Assembly: GCA_963662645.2 (NCBI GenBank)
Contig: OY759762.1
Span: 62,001 to 126,000 of the forward strand
DNA length: 64,000 nucleotides
Source of the DNA: Aldehydirespirator sp963662645
Lineage (GTDB): Bacteria > Actinomycetota > Acidimicrobiia > Acidimicrobiales > Aldehydirespiratoraceae
Direction of reading: 5' to 3'
Shown here in pieces: positions 48,083 through 56,298 of the stretch (position 1 is its first letter; the number at the start of each line of letters is the position of its first letter). The notes beneath the pieces were generated by a model. That model had not been told where the DNA came from and did not search any database. It was given only the letters and a program-made list of their open reading frames with translations. Made by a program: the position numbers and the translations under genes.

Positions 48083-49191
48083 GCCTCGACTTCTCCATGC
48101 GCCCCGAGTGGGAGGCGCTGCGGGCCCGGGCCCGGGCCGTGGCCCAGCAGGGCGTGGCCGACTACGGCCAGTGGAACGACTCGTGGATCAACGGGCACTG
48201 CAAGGAGTTCTCCAAGGTGCTGGCAGCCGAGGGCTTCATCGGGATGACCTGGCCGGCCACCTACGGCGGGGGAGGGCGGCCAGGCATCGAGCGCATCATC
48301 ATGGCCGAGGAGATGATCAGCGCCGGCGCGCCCATCGCGGCCAGCTGGTTCGCCGACCGTCAGATGGGCCCGTCCATCTACACCTACGGCACCGGCGCCC
48401 AGAAGGCCGCGTTCCTGCCCGGGATGCTGTCGGGGGAGGCGTCCTGGTGCATCGGAATGAGCGAGCCCGACGCCGGGTCAGACCTGGCCTCGCTGAAGAC
48501 GTCCGCCGTGCGAGACGGCGCTCACTACGTGGTCAACGGCCAGAAGATCTGGACCAGCGGCGCGACCACCGCCGAGTACTGCTATCTGATCTGCCGCACC
48601 AGCAGCGACGGTCCGCCCCATCGGGGCCTCAGCGAGCTGATCGTGCCCATGGACCTCGACGGCATCGAGGTCCGGCCGGTGCGCGACATGGTCGGCAACT
48701 CGCACTTCTGCGAGATGTTCCTCACCGACGTGCGGGTGCCGGTCACCAACCTCGTCGGCGCCGAGGGCGGGGCGTTCAAGCAGACCATGGTGCAGCTCGG
48801 ATTCGAGCGGGGAGGCATCGACCGGCTGGTGTCCAACCGGCCTCTATACGACCTCGCCCTGGAGCACGCCGACCTTGCCGATCCCCAGACACGCCAAGAG
48901 ATCGCGGCCATCGAGACCGGCTACCGTCTGGGTCGGCTGATGGTGTACCGGGGCGTGCTGGGCGAGGGCTCCGCCGACTACAGCGCGGGCACCAAGGCAT
49001 TCTGCACCGAGCACGAGCAGCGGGTGGCCCAGTTCGCGGCCCGAGTGCTCGGCCCGGCCGCTCTGGTGGGTGACGCCCTGCCCAACTCCATCTGCTACGC
49101 CCCCGCCTACACCATCCAGGGCGGCACATCGGCCATCATGCGCAACATCATCGGCGAACGCCTCCTAGGCCTGCCCCGCGAGCCCCGATAG
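48079..49191 (+). CDS. Acyl-CoA dehydrogenase
   Basis: The 370-residue flavoprotein has GFIGMTWPATYGGGG, WCIGMSEPDAGSDLASL, VNGQKIWTSGA and the C-terminal TIQGGTSAIMRNIIGERLLG. It oxidises an acyl-CoA to the 2-enoyl-CoA with FAD. The GTG start overlaps the amidohydrolase stop. It is the last gene of the three-gene operon and is followed by a hairpin repeat array. Confidence 0.9.
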   Translation: MSLDFSMRPEWEALRARARAVAQQGVADYGQWNDSWINGHCKEFSKVLAAEGFIGMTWPATYGGGGRPGIERIIMAEEMISAGAPIAASWFADRQMGPSIYTYGTGAQKAAFLPGMLSGEASWCIGMSEPDAGSDLASLKTSAVRDGAHYVVNGQKIWTSGATTAEYCYLICRTSSDGPPHRGLSELIVPMDLDGIEVRPVRDMVGNSHFCEMFLTDVRVPVTNLVGAEGGAFKQTMVQLGFERGGIDRLVSNRPLYDLALEHADLADPQTRQEIAAIETGYRLGRLMVYRGVLGEGSADYSAGTKAFCTEHEQRVAQFAARVLGPAALVGDALPNSICYAPAYTIQGGTSAIMRNIIGERLLGLPREPR

Positions 49192-49216
49192 CGCCCCGGC
49201 GACCGCCCCCAAGATT

Positions 49217-49404
49217 TCTCGGGGTGATTCCTGTGGACCCAGCGCCCAAAACAAACCCGAGATTCCGGGGGCGACCTGGCCCGGGGAATCTCGGGGTGAT
49301 TTTGTGGACTCAGCGCGGATAACCAACCCGAGATCCTTGGGGCGACCTGGGACCGGGATTCTCGGGGTGATTTTGTGGACTCAGCGCGGATAACCAACCC
49401 GAGA
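49217..49404. repeat. Three tandem hairpin repeats, type A
   Basis: Three units of about 72 bp each hold TCTCGGGG and CCCGAGA arms (49217/49256, 49289/49327, 49360/49398) around a loop with TGTGGACTCAGCGCG. They fill the gap between the convergent acyl-CoA dehydrogenase and SDR genes. Related units occur at 61848-61952. They could end transcription in both directions. Confidence 0.7.
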
Positions 49405-49417
49405 TCTTGGGGAGTTA

Positions 49418-50188
49418 CTACTCGGGGGTGACGTAGGCGGCGGTGAGGCCGCCGTCGACCAGCAGGTTGGCGCCGGTCATGTAGGACGAGTCGTCCGAGG
49501 CCAGGAATAGTGCGGCCGAAGCCATCTCGGCAGCCTCGCCGAAGCGGCCCATGGGCACGTGCACCAGGCGCCGCTGGCGCTTCTCGTCGGTGTCGAGGTA
49601 CGACATGAGCAGCTCGGTGCGCAGCGGCCCCGGCGACAGGGCGTTGACCCTGATGTTCTCCCGGGCATGGATCACGGCCAGCTCGCGGGTCAGCGACAGC
49701 ACCGCGCCCTTCGAGGCGGTATAGGCGATCTGGGGCGTGGCCGCGCCCACCGACGCCACGAACGACGCCGTGTTGATGATCGAGCCTCCGCCCGCCCGGC
49801 GCATGGCCGGGATCTGGTGCCGACAGCCGTACAGCACGCCCTTGAGGTTGACCGCCAGCGTCTTGTCGATTGTCTCTTCCGTGGTGGCAATGGCGTCAGC
49901 GTCGTCGGCCAGCATGATCCCGGCGTTGTTGAAGGCGATGTCCAGCCGCCCGTAGGTGGCCTCCGCGGTCTTGACTGCCAGCGCGACCTCGGCGTCGTCG
50001 GACACGTCGGCATGCACCGCGGTGGCCTCGCCCCCGGCCGCTCGGATCATCTCGACCGTCTCGCCGTTGGCCTCGACGATGTCGGCCGCCACCACACGGG
50101 CACCCTCTTCAGCGAAGCGCAGCGCGGTAGCCCGGCCGATCCCGCTGGCCGTGCCGGTGATCAGCGCCACCTTCCCCTCGAGTCTCAT
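49418..50188 (-). CDS. Short-chain dehydrogenase/reductase
   Basis: The 256-residue classical SDR has LITGTASGIGRA, IAFNNAGIMLADD, Ser in IINTASFVAS and YTASKGAVL, with AADIVE after strand 2, which favours NAD. The ATG at 50188 has GGAGGAGGAG just upstream, so the longer upstream frame is not used. Confidence 0.88.
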   Translation of the reverse strand: MRLEGKVALITGTASGIGRATALRFAEEGARVVAADIVEANGETVEMIRAAGGEATAVHADVSDDAEVALAVKTAEATYGRLDIAFNNAGIMLADDADAIATTEETIDKTLAVNLKGVLYGCRHQIPAMRRAGGGSIINTASFVASVGAATPQIAYTASKGAVLSLTRELAVIHARENIRVNALSPGPLRTELLMSYLDTDEKRQRRLVHVPMGRFGEAAEMASAALFLASDDSSYMTGANLLVDGGLTAAYVTPE

Positions 50189-50266
50189 GGCTCCTCCTCC
50201 CGGACCGCCGCAATGCCCAAACTTAGGATTGCACGCACCCTCGAGGCGCGTCGCGGCGGCCCGTCT

Positions 50267-50318
50267 CGAAATTGGTGGCGATAGTGGGTCCCTAGGGTCG
50301 GATTCGTCATCAATTTCG
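50267..50318. repeat. Intergenic hairpin
   Basis: CGAAATTGGTGGCGA at 50267-50281 and TCGTCATCAATTTCG at 50304-50318 pair at 13 of 15 positions. The sequence GTCATCAATTTCG recurs near 42411, and GATGGCGAC/GTCGCCATC at 56215-56252 resembles it. Confidence 0.5.
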
Positions 50319-50328
50319 CAGCCGGGCG

Positions 50329-51066
50329 TCAGCTCGTCAGCGAGCCGCCGTTGATGCCGATCGTCTGGGCGGTTACCCACTCGGCCTCGTCGGAGGCGAG
50401 CCACACGCAGGCCGCGGCCACATCTTCGGGCCGGCCGGTGCGCCCCACCGGGACTGCCCTGGCGAAGTGCTCGGTTATCTCCCGGTTCCTGCGTTCGAAG
50501 AGTCCCAGCGCCAGCGTGTTGGCCGTCACACCCTTGCGGGCCACCTCCAAGGCCAGCGAGCGAGTGAAGGCCAAGCCCCCGCCCTTGCCCGCGCTGTAGG
50601 GAGCCACCCCGATGTTCACTCCGTGGGTTCCCGCAGCCGACGAGATGGTGATGATGCGCCCCCAGCCCCGCTCGCACATGCCGTCCAGCACGGCGTGGCA
50701 GCAGTTCATCACCCCGTAGAGGTTCACGTCTACGGCGGCCCGCCAGTCGGCCGGATCCATGTCGCGGAACTGCTCCGCCCTCATGTCCGTCGGCCCGGCC
50801 AGGCCAGCGTTGTTCACCAGGATGTCTATGGTGCCGATCCCGGCGACGGCTTCCATGACTGCGTCCAGGTCGGTCACGTCGAAGGCGGCGGGCGTGGCCC
50901 TCCCACCCGCCTGGGCGATCTCCTCGGCCGCCGCGTCGGCGCGGTCCGCAAAGAAGTCGTTCACCACCACATGGGCACCCTGGCCGGCCAGACCTCGTGC
51001 GATTCCCGCGCCGATGTTGCGGCCCGCGCCCGTCACCAGGGCGGTGCGCCCGGTCAAGTCGAACAT
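50329..51066 (-). CDS. Short-chain dehydrogenase/reductase
   Basis: The 245-residue classical SDR has LVTGAGRNIGAGIA, ILVNNAGLAGP, Ser in IITISSAAGTHG and YSAGKGGGLAFTRS (YxxxK). AAGGGA precedes the ATG. The enzyme would belong with the neighbouring SDRs to a beta-oxidation or polyketide-like reduction, but the substrate is not visible. Confidence 0.87.
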   Translation of the reverse strand: MFDLTGRTALVTGAGRNIGAGIARGLAGQGAHVVVNDFFADRADAAAEEIAQAGGRATPAAFDVTDLDAVMEAVAGIGTIDILVNNAGLAGPTDMRAEQFRDMDPADWRAAVDVNLYGVMNCCHAVLDGMCERGWGRIITISSAAGTHGVNIGVAPYSAGKGGGLAFTRSLALEVARKGVTANTLALGLFERRNREITEHFARAVPVGRTGRPEDVAAACVWLASDEAEWVTAQTIGINGGSLTS

Positions 51067-51131
51067 GGCCTATCCCTTCGCTTCCGTCGCCACCATCATG
51101 GCCTGATGCGAGCGCAAGTTGGGTGAGAGCC

Positions 51132-51303
51132 CCGTCGCCTCGCAGCGGTGTGACTCCCGCTCTTGTTCGCTGGCGCTCACGGCCCGCTCGGGCCATGGCG
51201 TCGCTTAGAGCGAGCGCGGATAGATGAATGAGCCGGTCGCGTCACAGCGGTGCCACTCCCGCTCTTGTTCGGTGCGCTCACGGGCCGCTCGGGCCACGGC
51301 CTC
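51132..51303. repeat. Dispersed repeat, copies 2 and 3
   Basis: Two direct copies of about 65-70 bp (51132-51197 and 51233-51303), both with ACTCCCGCTCTTGTTCG, are the reverse complement of the copy at 45735. Copy 3 can be read on the minus strand as VARAARERTEQEREWHR up to a stop before 51210, so the family might derive from a short gene tail. Confidence 0.5.
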
Positions 51304-51347
51304 GTCCGTATGGGCCGGATTCGCGGTCTATCCGCTCGGCCTCTTAG

Positions 51348-52975
51348 CCTGGATCCACCGGTGGGCGGCTGGTGTGGTGGGGGTTGGGGTTGGTTCGGCG
51401 CGTGGTGGGTTCTGGTGGGCGGCGCCGGGCGCCGCGGGCTGGTGCGGGCGTGCTGGGCCGGGGGTTGGGGCTTTGGCGGTTGGTGGCGCTGGGGGTGGTG
51501 CTGGGGGACGCCGGGCCCCTGGGTTCGGGGGTTCAGATGAGCAGGGGCAGGTTGCGGAGGTGTCGCAGCGCTCGGGTGAAGGTGTGCTGCCAGGGCCAGT
51601 CGGCGGGCAGGCGCAGGATGTGTCGTCGGCCGTGGTTGACGACGCGGCCGCAGACGGTGAGCAGCCGCTGTTTTTGTGTGTTGGCGACGGTGAGGCGGCC
51701 GGGGTGCTGGGCGCGGCCGAGGCGTGCGGTCCAGCGGGCGATGTTGTGGGCGAGCGAGGCGCAGGCGAGGTGGGCGGCGTTGGCGAAGAACCTGCCCGAG
51801 GGGCAGTGGGCGAGGCCGTTGTCTTTGAGGTCACGAATGGCGAGCTCGACTCGGGCGTGGTCTCGGTGGTAGGCGTCGGCGGCGGCGGTGTCGAGGTCGT
51901 GGCGGTCAGTTATGAAGCAGTGGTGGCGCCAGTCGGGCCAGAGGGTTGCCTGTGCGCCTGTGAGGCGGCTGCGGCGCGCCACCAGCCGCAGCTTGCGGGG
52001 GCCGTCGGGGTCGCGGCGGCCGGTCTCGATGGTGGTCTCAGCGACCTGCGCTATGCCTTCTTCGGTGTAGGGGATCGGCGTCCAGGCTTTGTCCCCGATG
52101 GCGTCTATGGCTGCTGAGACCTTGGAGTTCTGCGGGATCGTGATCGAATACGACGCGCCGCGGGCCTCGATGGCGTCGATCATGTCATAGGAGAAGAACC
52201 CCGCGTCGGCGCGCACGGTCACCGCCGCGCCGGGAGCGAGACGACGCAGCCTCGCCAGGGTCTCGGCCACAAACCGCAGGTGGCCGCGCTGGGAGCTGCC
52301 GGACCGCATCCGGACGTGGACCATCTCGCCGGTGTCGTCTCTGGCCGCGACCAGCGGGTGATAGCCCAACACGCCGGTGTGGCCGTAGGCGGCGCCCTGC
52401 TTGGATGTGCCGTGGACCTCACAGACCGTGGAGTCCAGATCCACCGTGATCTCCCCAGCGTCGGGCGCCGCGCCCAAAGACCACGCCCGGCCGAGCGCCA
52501 GCTCGCCGGCGCGGTCGAGCTGGCGCACGTGTCCCCACGTGAACGAGCGCAGCCATGTCCCCAAAGTCGACGGCGCCAACGGCTCAAACGGCAGCACCGC
52601 CCCAGCAGAGCCCGCCCGCAGCCTGCTCGCGTCGTCGATGAACGAGCCGCCCACCAGCATCGACGCCGCCACCGACAGCGCCTTGGCCCCCGAGCCGCGC
52701 CCCGACCCGGGCGGGCGCACCGCCGCGTCGATCAGCGCCTCCAGCCCGAGGCGGTCCATCACCGTGCCCGCCAGCAACAGCCCCGCATCCGCCACCAAAG
52801 ACCCGTCGTCGAAACGAACCTCCAACCCGTCGATCCCACCCGATACGCTGCCCACAGGAAGTGCCTCCTCACGTGGCCGGAATGACCGTTACTGCAAACA
52901 GCATTCTCCCATGTCAGGAGGCCTTTCCGGTGGACGCGCCAACCCCACAGCGCTCACCGCGCCGGTGGATCCAGG
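51348..52975 (-). mobile_element. IS1380-family insertion sequence
   Basis: The element is 1628 bp, with perfect 14-bp inverted ends CCTGGATCCACCGG (51348-51361) and CCGGTGGATCCAGG (52962-52975). CTTAG stands at both outer sides (51343-51347, 52976-52980), a 5-bp target duplication. It carries one intact transposase gene, so it is probably recent. Its left end, 51361-51532, is very G-rich on the plus strand. Confidence 0.92.
51533..52855 (-). CDS. IS1380-family transposase
   Basis: The 440-residue DDE transposase has EITVDLDSTVCEVHG (first Asp), VTVRADAGFFSYDMIDA (second Asp) and ARVELAIRDLKDNGLAHCPS (Glu). The IS1380 signature LARLRRLAPGA between them and YHRDHARVELAIRD after them are typical. 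The gene appears intact; start GTG 52855. Confidence 0.94.
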   Translation of the reverse strand: MGSVSGGIDGLEVRFDDGSLVADAGLLLAGTVMDRLGLEALIDAAVRPPGSGRGSGAKALSVAASMLVGGSFIDDASRLRAGSAGAVLPFEPLAPSTLGTWLRSFTWGHVRQLDRAGELALGRAWSLGAAPDAGEITVDLDSTVCEVHGTSKQGAAYGHTGVLGYHPLVAARDDTGEMVHVRMRSGSSQRGHLRFVAETLARLRRLAPGAAVTVRADAGFFSYDMIDAIEARGASYSITIPQNSKVSAAIDAIGDKAWTPIPYTEEGIAQVAETTIETGRRDPDGPRKLRLVARRSRLTGAQATLWPDWRHHCFITDRHDLDTAAADAYHRDHARVELAIRDLKDNGLAHCPSGRFFANAAHLACASLAHNIARWTARLGRAQHPGRLTVANTQKQRLLTVCGRVVNHGRRHILRLPADWPWQHTFTRALRHLRNLPLLI

Positions 52976-53010
52976 CTTAGCGCCTCCTGAGGACCTGCAT
53001 GACTCGCCGC

Positions 53011-53940
53011 CTATTCGCTCGGCGTCTGGGGACTGTGGACCCGGCCGAAGCGGTAGGCGTCGCGCCAGCCTCGGCTCGCGAGGCTCTGCTCCTGGCGGGC
53101 GATGATGCCGGGCAGGTCCTCGGGCTGCCAGCCTTCGACCAGCTCCACTCCCTGTAGGTCGAGCACCGGGCGCTGCAATTCGACCAGCAGCTGGAGACTG
53201 AACGCGATCCGTCCGGTCAGCACCGCGGGGTCGGCCGTGCACAGGGCCAGGGTCGCCTCGGCCATCGTCTCCAGCGGTTCGAACATCACGCCCTCCACCC
53301 ATCCCGCAGCCACCAGCGCCGGCGTCGCGATAGCCCCTTGGGGCGCCAGGGCGTTGACTGCGATTCCCTGGCCCTCGCACTCGCTGGCCACCGACACGGT
53401 GAGCCGGTTCAGGGCGGCCTTGCTGGCCCCGTACATGGCCCCGGCCTTCGACGGCTTGTTGGTCGGGAACGGCGGTCCAGGCGGCAGCTCGGCGGAGAGC
53501 GTGGTGATGTTCACGATCGCGCCCCGGCGCCGCTCGCGCATCCCGCCGACGACCTCGGCCATCAACATCCACGGCGCCCACAGGTTCACCTGCAGGGCCC
53601 GCTCCAGGCGCTCCGGCCCGACCGACTCGAACGCGCCGTAGCCGCCGGTCGCGGCGTTGTTGACCAGGATGTCGATGGGACCGAACTCAGCCTCGGTGCG
53701 CGCCACCAACTCTGTCCGGGCACCATGCGGGTCGCTCAGGTCCGAGGGCAGCACAAGGCACTCGCCGCCCAACTCGCGGATGCGGGACTGGGTGGCCTCC
53801 AAGCCGTCGCTACTGCGGGCCGTGATCGCCACCCCGGCGCCCTCGGCCGCCAGGCGCAGCGCGATGGCAGTACCCGTGCCGCCCTTGCTGGCCCCGGTGA
53901 CCAGCGCCACCTGCCCGTCGCACAGCCGCTGAGACGTCAT
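53011..53940 (-). CDS. Short-chain dehydrogenase/reductase with C-terminal extension
   Basis: The 309-residue protein has LVTGASKGGTGTAIAL (loop of the TGASxGGxG type), ILVNNAATGGYG, Ser in VNITTLSAE and the expected YGASKAALNRL. An extension of about 50 residues follows the normal end. GGAGGAG lies before the ATG. The substrate is unknown. Confidence 0.82.
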   Translation of the reverse strand: MTSQRLCDGQVALVTGASKGGTGTAIALRLAAEGAGVAITARSSDGLEATQSRIRELGGECLVLPSDLSDPHGARTELVARTEAEFGPIDILVNNAATGGYGAFESVGPERLERALQVNLWAPWMLMAEVVGGMRERRRGAIVNITTLSAELPPGPPFPTNKPSKAGAMYGASKAALNRLTVSVASECEGQGIAVNALAPQGAIATPALVAAGWVEGVMFEPLETMAEATLALCTADPAVLTGRIAFSLQLLVELQRPVLDLQGVELVEGWQPEDLPGIIARQEQSLASRGWRDAYRFGRVHSPQTPSE

Positions 53941-54162
53941 CGCACTCCTCCCGACGAGGCCCTTGATTCAGCCAGTCTCGCACCATCTGCTCCGCAGAGA
54001 GGGGCCGCGCAGCGCCTCGGGAAGACGCCGAACCGCCAGCCGTGCCTTCAGAGCCCACTCTCGGGTTCGCAGAGAGCCGCGCAACTCCACCAGGGGCGAT
54101 GTGTGGCCGATGTCACCCTCCGGCAGGCAGAGCGGCCCGAGCGGCGACGGTAACTTCGACTG

Positions 54163-55281
54163 GTGCAGAGTCCGGTTCGGCTCGTCTACCTGCTGCGGCC
54201 CACCGTCAAGGTCGGGATCCTGCTCGCGGTCGGCTTCAGCGTGCTGGCCTTCGTGTCAACGCCGTTCCTCCTGCCCGAGATCGCCGACCACTACAGCATC
54301 AGCCTCGGCGTGGCGTCGATGATCGGCGTGTTCCAGCTTGGCGGGTTCGTGATCGCCTCGTGGGGTGCGGGGCGTTGGCTGCAGCCCCGCGAGAGCGTCT
54401 TCGTGACAGCCCTGCTGGGCGCGGCTGCCGCCAACCTCTTCTCCGCGACCCTGCCCGACTTCGCGCTGCTGGTGCCGCTGCGCCTGGTCAGCGGTGTCGC
54501 TCTCGGCCTGCTGGCCTGGTACGGCTGGGTTCAGGCCTTCGGCGATGACCGCCGCATGGGCGACGTGGCTGTGGCCGGTCCGGTAGTCGGGGTGGTCGCT
54601 GCGCCGCTCGTGTCGATTCTGTTGGAAGCGGGGGGACCCCGGCTCGTGTTCGCCGCACTGGCCGGTGTGTCGCTCGTTCCGCTTGCGTTCGGCTACCGCA
54701 GCGAAGTGAGCGAGCTCCCCAGGGCCAGAGTGCGCCACCGGGCGGTCGCCGCCGCTCGGGTGCTGCTGATCTGCCTGGGTCTGTTCACTCTGGGCGGATC
54801 GGCAGTGTTCATCTACGCAGTCGTGCTCGGAACGGGCGATCCGGGGCTTTCCGTCACGCTTGTCGCGGTCGGGTTCAGTCTCAACGCCGTGGTGGCCATT
54901 CCCGCGTCTCGAATGAGGGCCACCCGCAGGATCCCGAGCCCGTGGATGGCGGCAACCGCGGTTTGTGCGATCGTGGTCGCCACCACCGGCTACCGATGGC
55001 TGTTCCTGACTGCTCTGGTGGTGTGGGGGTTCTTCTTCTGGGCGGCCATACCGGGCGTGTTCGAGGTGCTGGCCAGCCGCTCCCGCTACCCCGAGGAGCG
55101 GGTCGGGGATGCTCAAGCGCTGATGGCTGCGGGCCGCGCCGGAGGACCGCTGCTGGGAGGCCTGCTCATAGACAGCGCCGGCGCGACCGCCCTCGGCATC
55201 GTCGGCAGCGGACTCATGCTCGCAGCCGCCATCGGCGTGTTCACCACCAGAACCGTGGCCCAACCCCTGCAAAACCGCTGA
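54163..55281 (+). CDS. MFS-type transporter
   Basis: The 372-residue protein has about 10-12 hydrophobic segments, starting VGILLAVGFSVLAFVSTPFL, with LRLVSGVALGLLAWYGW near the first half end and WGFFFWAAIPGVFEVLAS in the second. No clear substrate motif is seen. The GTG at 54163 is 6 nt after TAACTT (54151-54156), a leaderless start. The gap 53941-54162 has no gene. Confidence 0.8.
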   Translation: MQSPVRLVYLLRPTVKVGILLAVGFSVLAFVSTPFLLPEIADHYSISLGVASMIGVFQLGGFVIASWGAGRWLQPRESVFVTALLGAAAANLFSATLPDFALLVPLRLVSGVALGLLAWYGWVQAFGDDRRMGDVAVAGPVVGVVAAPLVSILLEAGGPRLVFAALAGVSLVPLAFGYRSEVSELPRARVRHRAVAAARVLLICLGLFTLGGSAVFIYAVVLGTGDPGLSVTLVAVGFSLNAVVAIPASRMRATRRIPSPWMAATAVCAIVVATTGYRWLFLTALVVWGFFFWAAIPGVFEVLASRSRYPEERVGDAQALMAAGRAGGPLLGGLLIDSAGATALGIVGSGLMLAAAIGVFTTRTVAQPLQNR

Positions 55282-55353
55282 CCGAGCGGTCCCGCCGGAC
55301 CCCCGGAGAACCGCTGACCGTCGCCACCCCGCCCGACCCTCGGCGAACCGCCA
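55273..55353. repeat. Tandem repeat over the MFS stop codon
   Basis: Units starting AACCGC(T/C)(G/A)ACCG occur at 55273, 55309 and 55346 (period 36-37 bp). The first includes the stop codon of the MFS gene, and the last lies just before the -10 box of the aldolase gene. Confidence 0.55.
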
Positions 55354-55377
55354 ACCGAGCGTCGCTACGATTCGCCC

Positions 55378-56181
55378 ATGAGCTCTGATCACGACAGCGA
55401 GGGCCAACCGACGTTGGAACCGGAGTGGTATCTGCCCAAGTTCGACACGGTGGAGGAGGAGCGGCTGCACCGCAAACAGCGCCTGGCGGCCACCTACCGG
55501 ATCTTCGCCAAGCTCGGATTCGAGGACGGCTCTGTGGGCGCGGCCGGCCACGTCACGGTGCGCGACCCCGAGGATCCCGAGACGTTCTGGGTCAACCCGT
55601 GGGGCGTGCCCTTCTCACACATCACCACCGCGAGCCTGATCCGGGTGGACTCCGACGGCAACATCGTCGACGGCGCGGGCGCTCTCCTGAACGGCGCGGC
55701 CTTCGCCATCCACTCCCAGATCCACGCAGCCCGGCCCGATGTGGTGGCCGCGGCCCACTCCCACTCCATGCACGGCAAGTCGTTCTCGGCGCTGGGACGG
55801 CCGCTGCGCCCGCTAACCCAGGACGCCTGCGCCTTCTACGACGATCACGTGATCTTCGACGGCTACAGCGGCGTGGTCATGGAACTGGACGAGGGCAAAC
55901 GCATCGCGGCCGCTCTGGGCGACTGCAAGGCGGCCATCCTGCAGAACCACGGCCTGCTCACGGTGGGCGCTTCGGTGGACGCCGCCGCGGGGGCGTTCGT
56001 GGCTATGGACCGGGCCTGCCAGTCGCAGCTGCTGGCCGAGGCCGCCGGCGACCCGATCGACATCCCCGACGACGTCGCCCGCCACACCTACTCGATGGTC
56101 GGCTCCGGCCTGGCCATGTGGTTCACCTTCCAACCCCTCTACACCGAGATAGTCCGCGAGCAGCCCGACCTCCTGGACTGA
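55378..56181 (+). CDS. Class II aldolase/adducin-family protein
   Basis: The 267-residue protein has GSVGAAGHVTVRDPEDPETF, IHSQIHAARPDVVAAAHSHS (zinc His pair) and LQNHGLLTVGASVDAAAGAF (third His), the zinc site of fuculose-phosphate-aldolase-like enzymes. It may cleave or decarboxylate a hydroxy acid. TACGAT lies 6 nt before the ATG, so the mRNA is leaderless. Confidence 0.85.
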   Translation: MSSDHDSEGQPTLEPEWYLPKFDTVEEERLHRKQRLAATYRIFAKLGFEDGSVGAAGHVTVRDPEDPETFWVNPWGVPFSHITTASLIRVDSDGNIVDGAGALLNGAAFAIHSQIHAARPDVVAAAHSHSMHGKSFSALGRPLRPLTQDACAFYDDHVIFDGYSGVVMELDEGKRIAAALGDCKAAILQNHGLLTVGASVDAAAGAFVAMDRACQSQLLAEAAGDPIDIPDDVARHTYSMVGSGLAMWFTFQPLYTEIVREQPDLLD

Positions 56182-56214
56182 CCTACGGCCCTGCACGGTC
56201 CACGCCCCGAAACT

Positions 56215-56252
56215 GATGGCGACGTTGCCCCTACAGGCCAAGTGTCGCCATC
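56215..56252. terminator. Hairpin between convergent genes
   Basis: GATGGCGAC (56215-56223) and GTCGCCATC (56244-56252) are perfect complements with a 20-nt loop, between the convergent aldolase and selD genes. It may act as a bidirectional terminator. Confidence 0.45.
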
Positions 56253-56298
56253 ACTCCCACCGAAGAGTGAGCGCCATATGGTCGAGAACCGGCTGCCG

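Noticed and set aside
49418..51196. A 592-codon frame containing an SDR
   Set aside because: Only the last 256 codons look like a protein; the first part runs antiphase over another SDR. A GGAGGAGGAG site fixes the SDR start at 50188.
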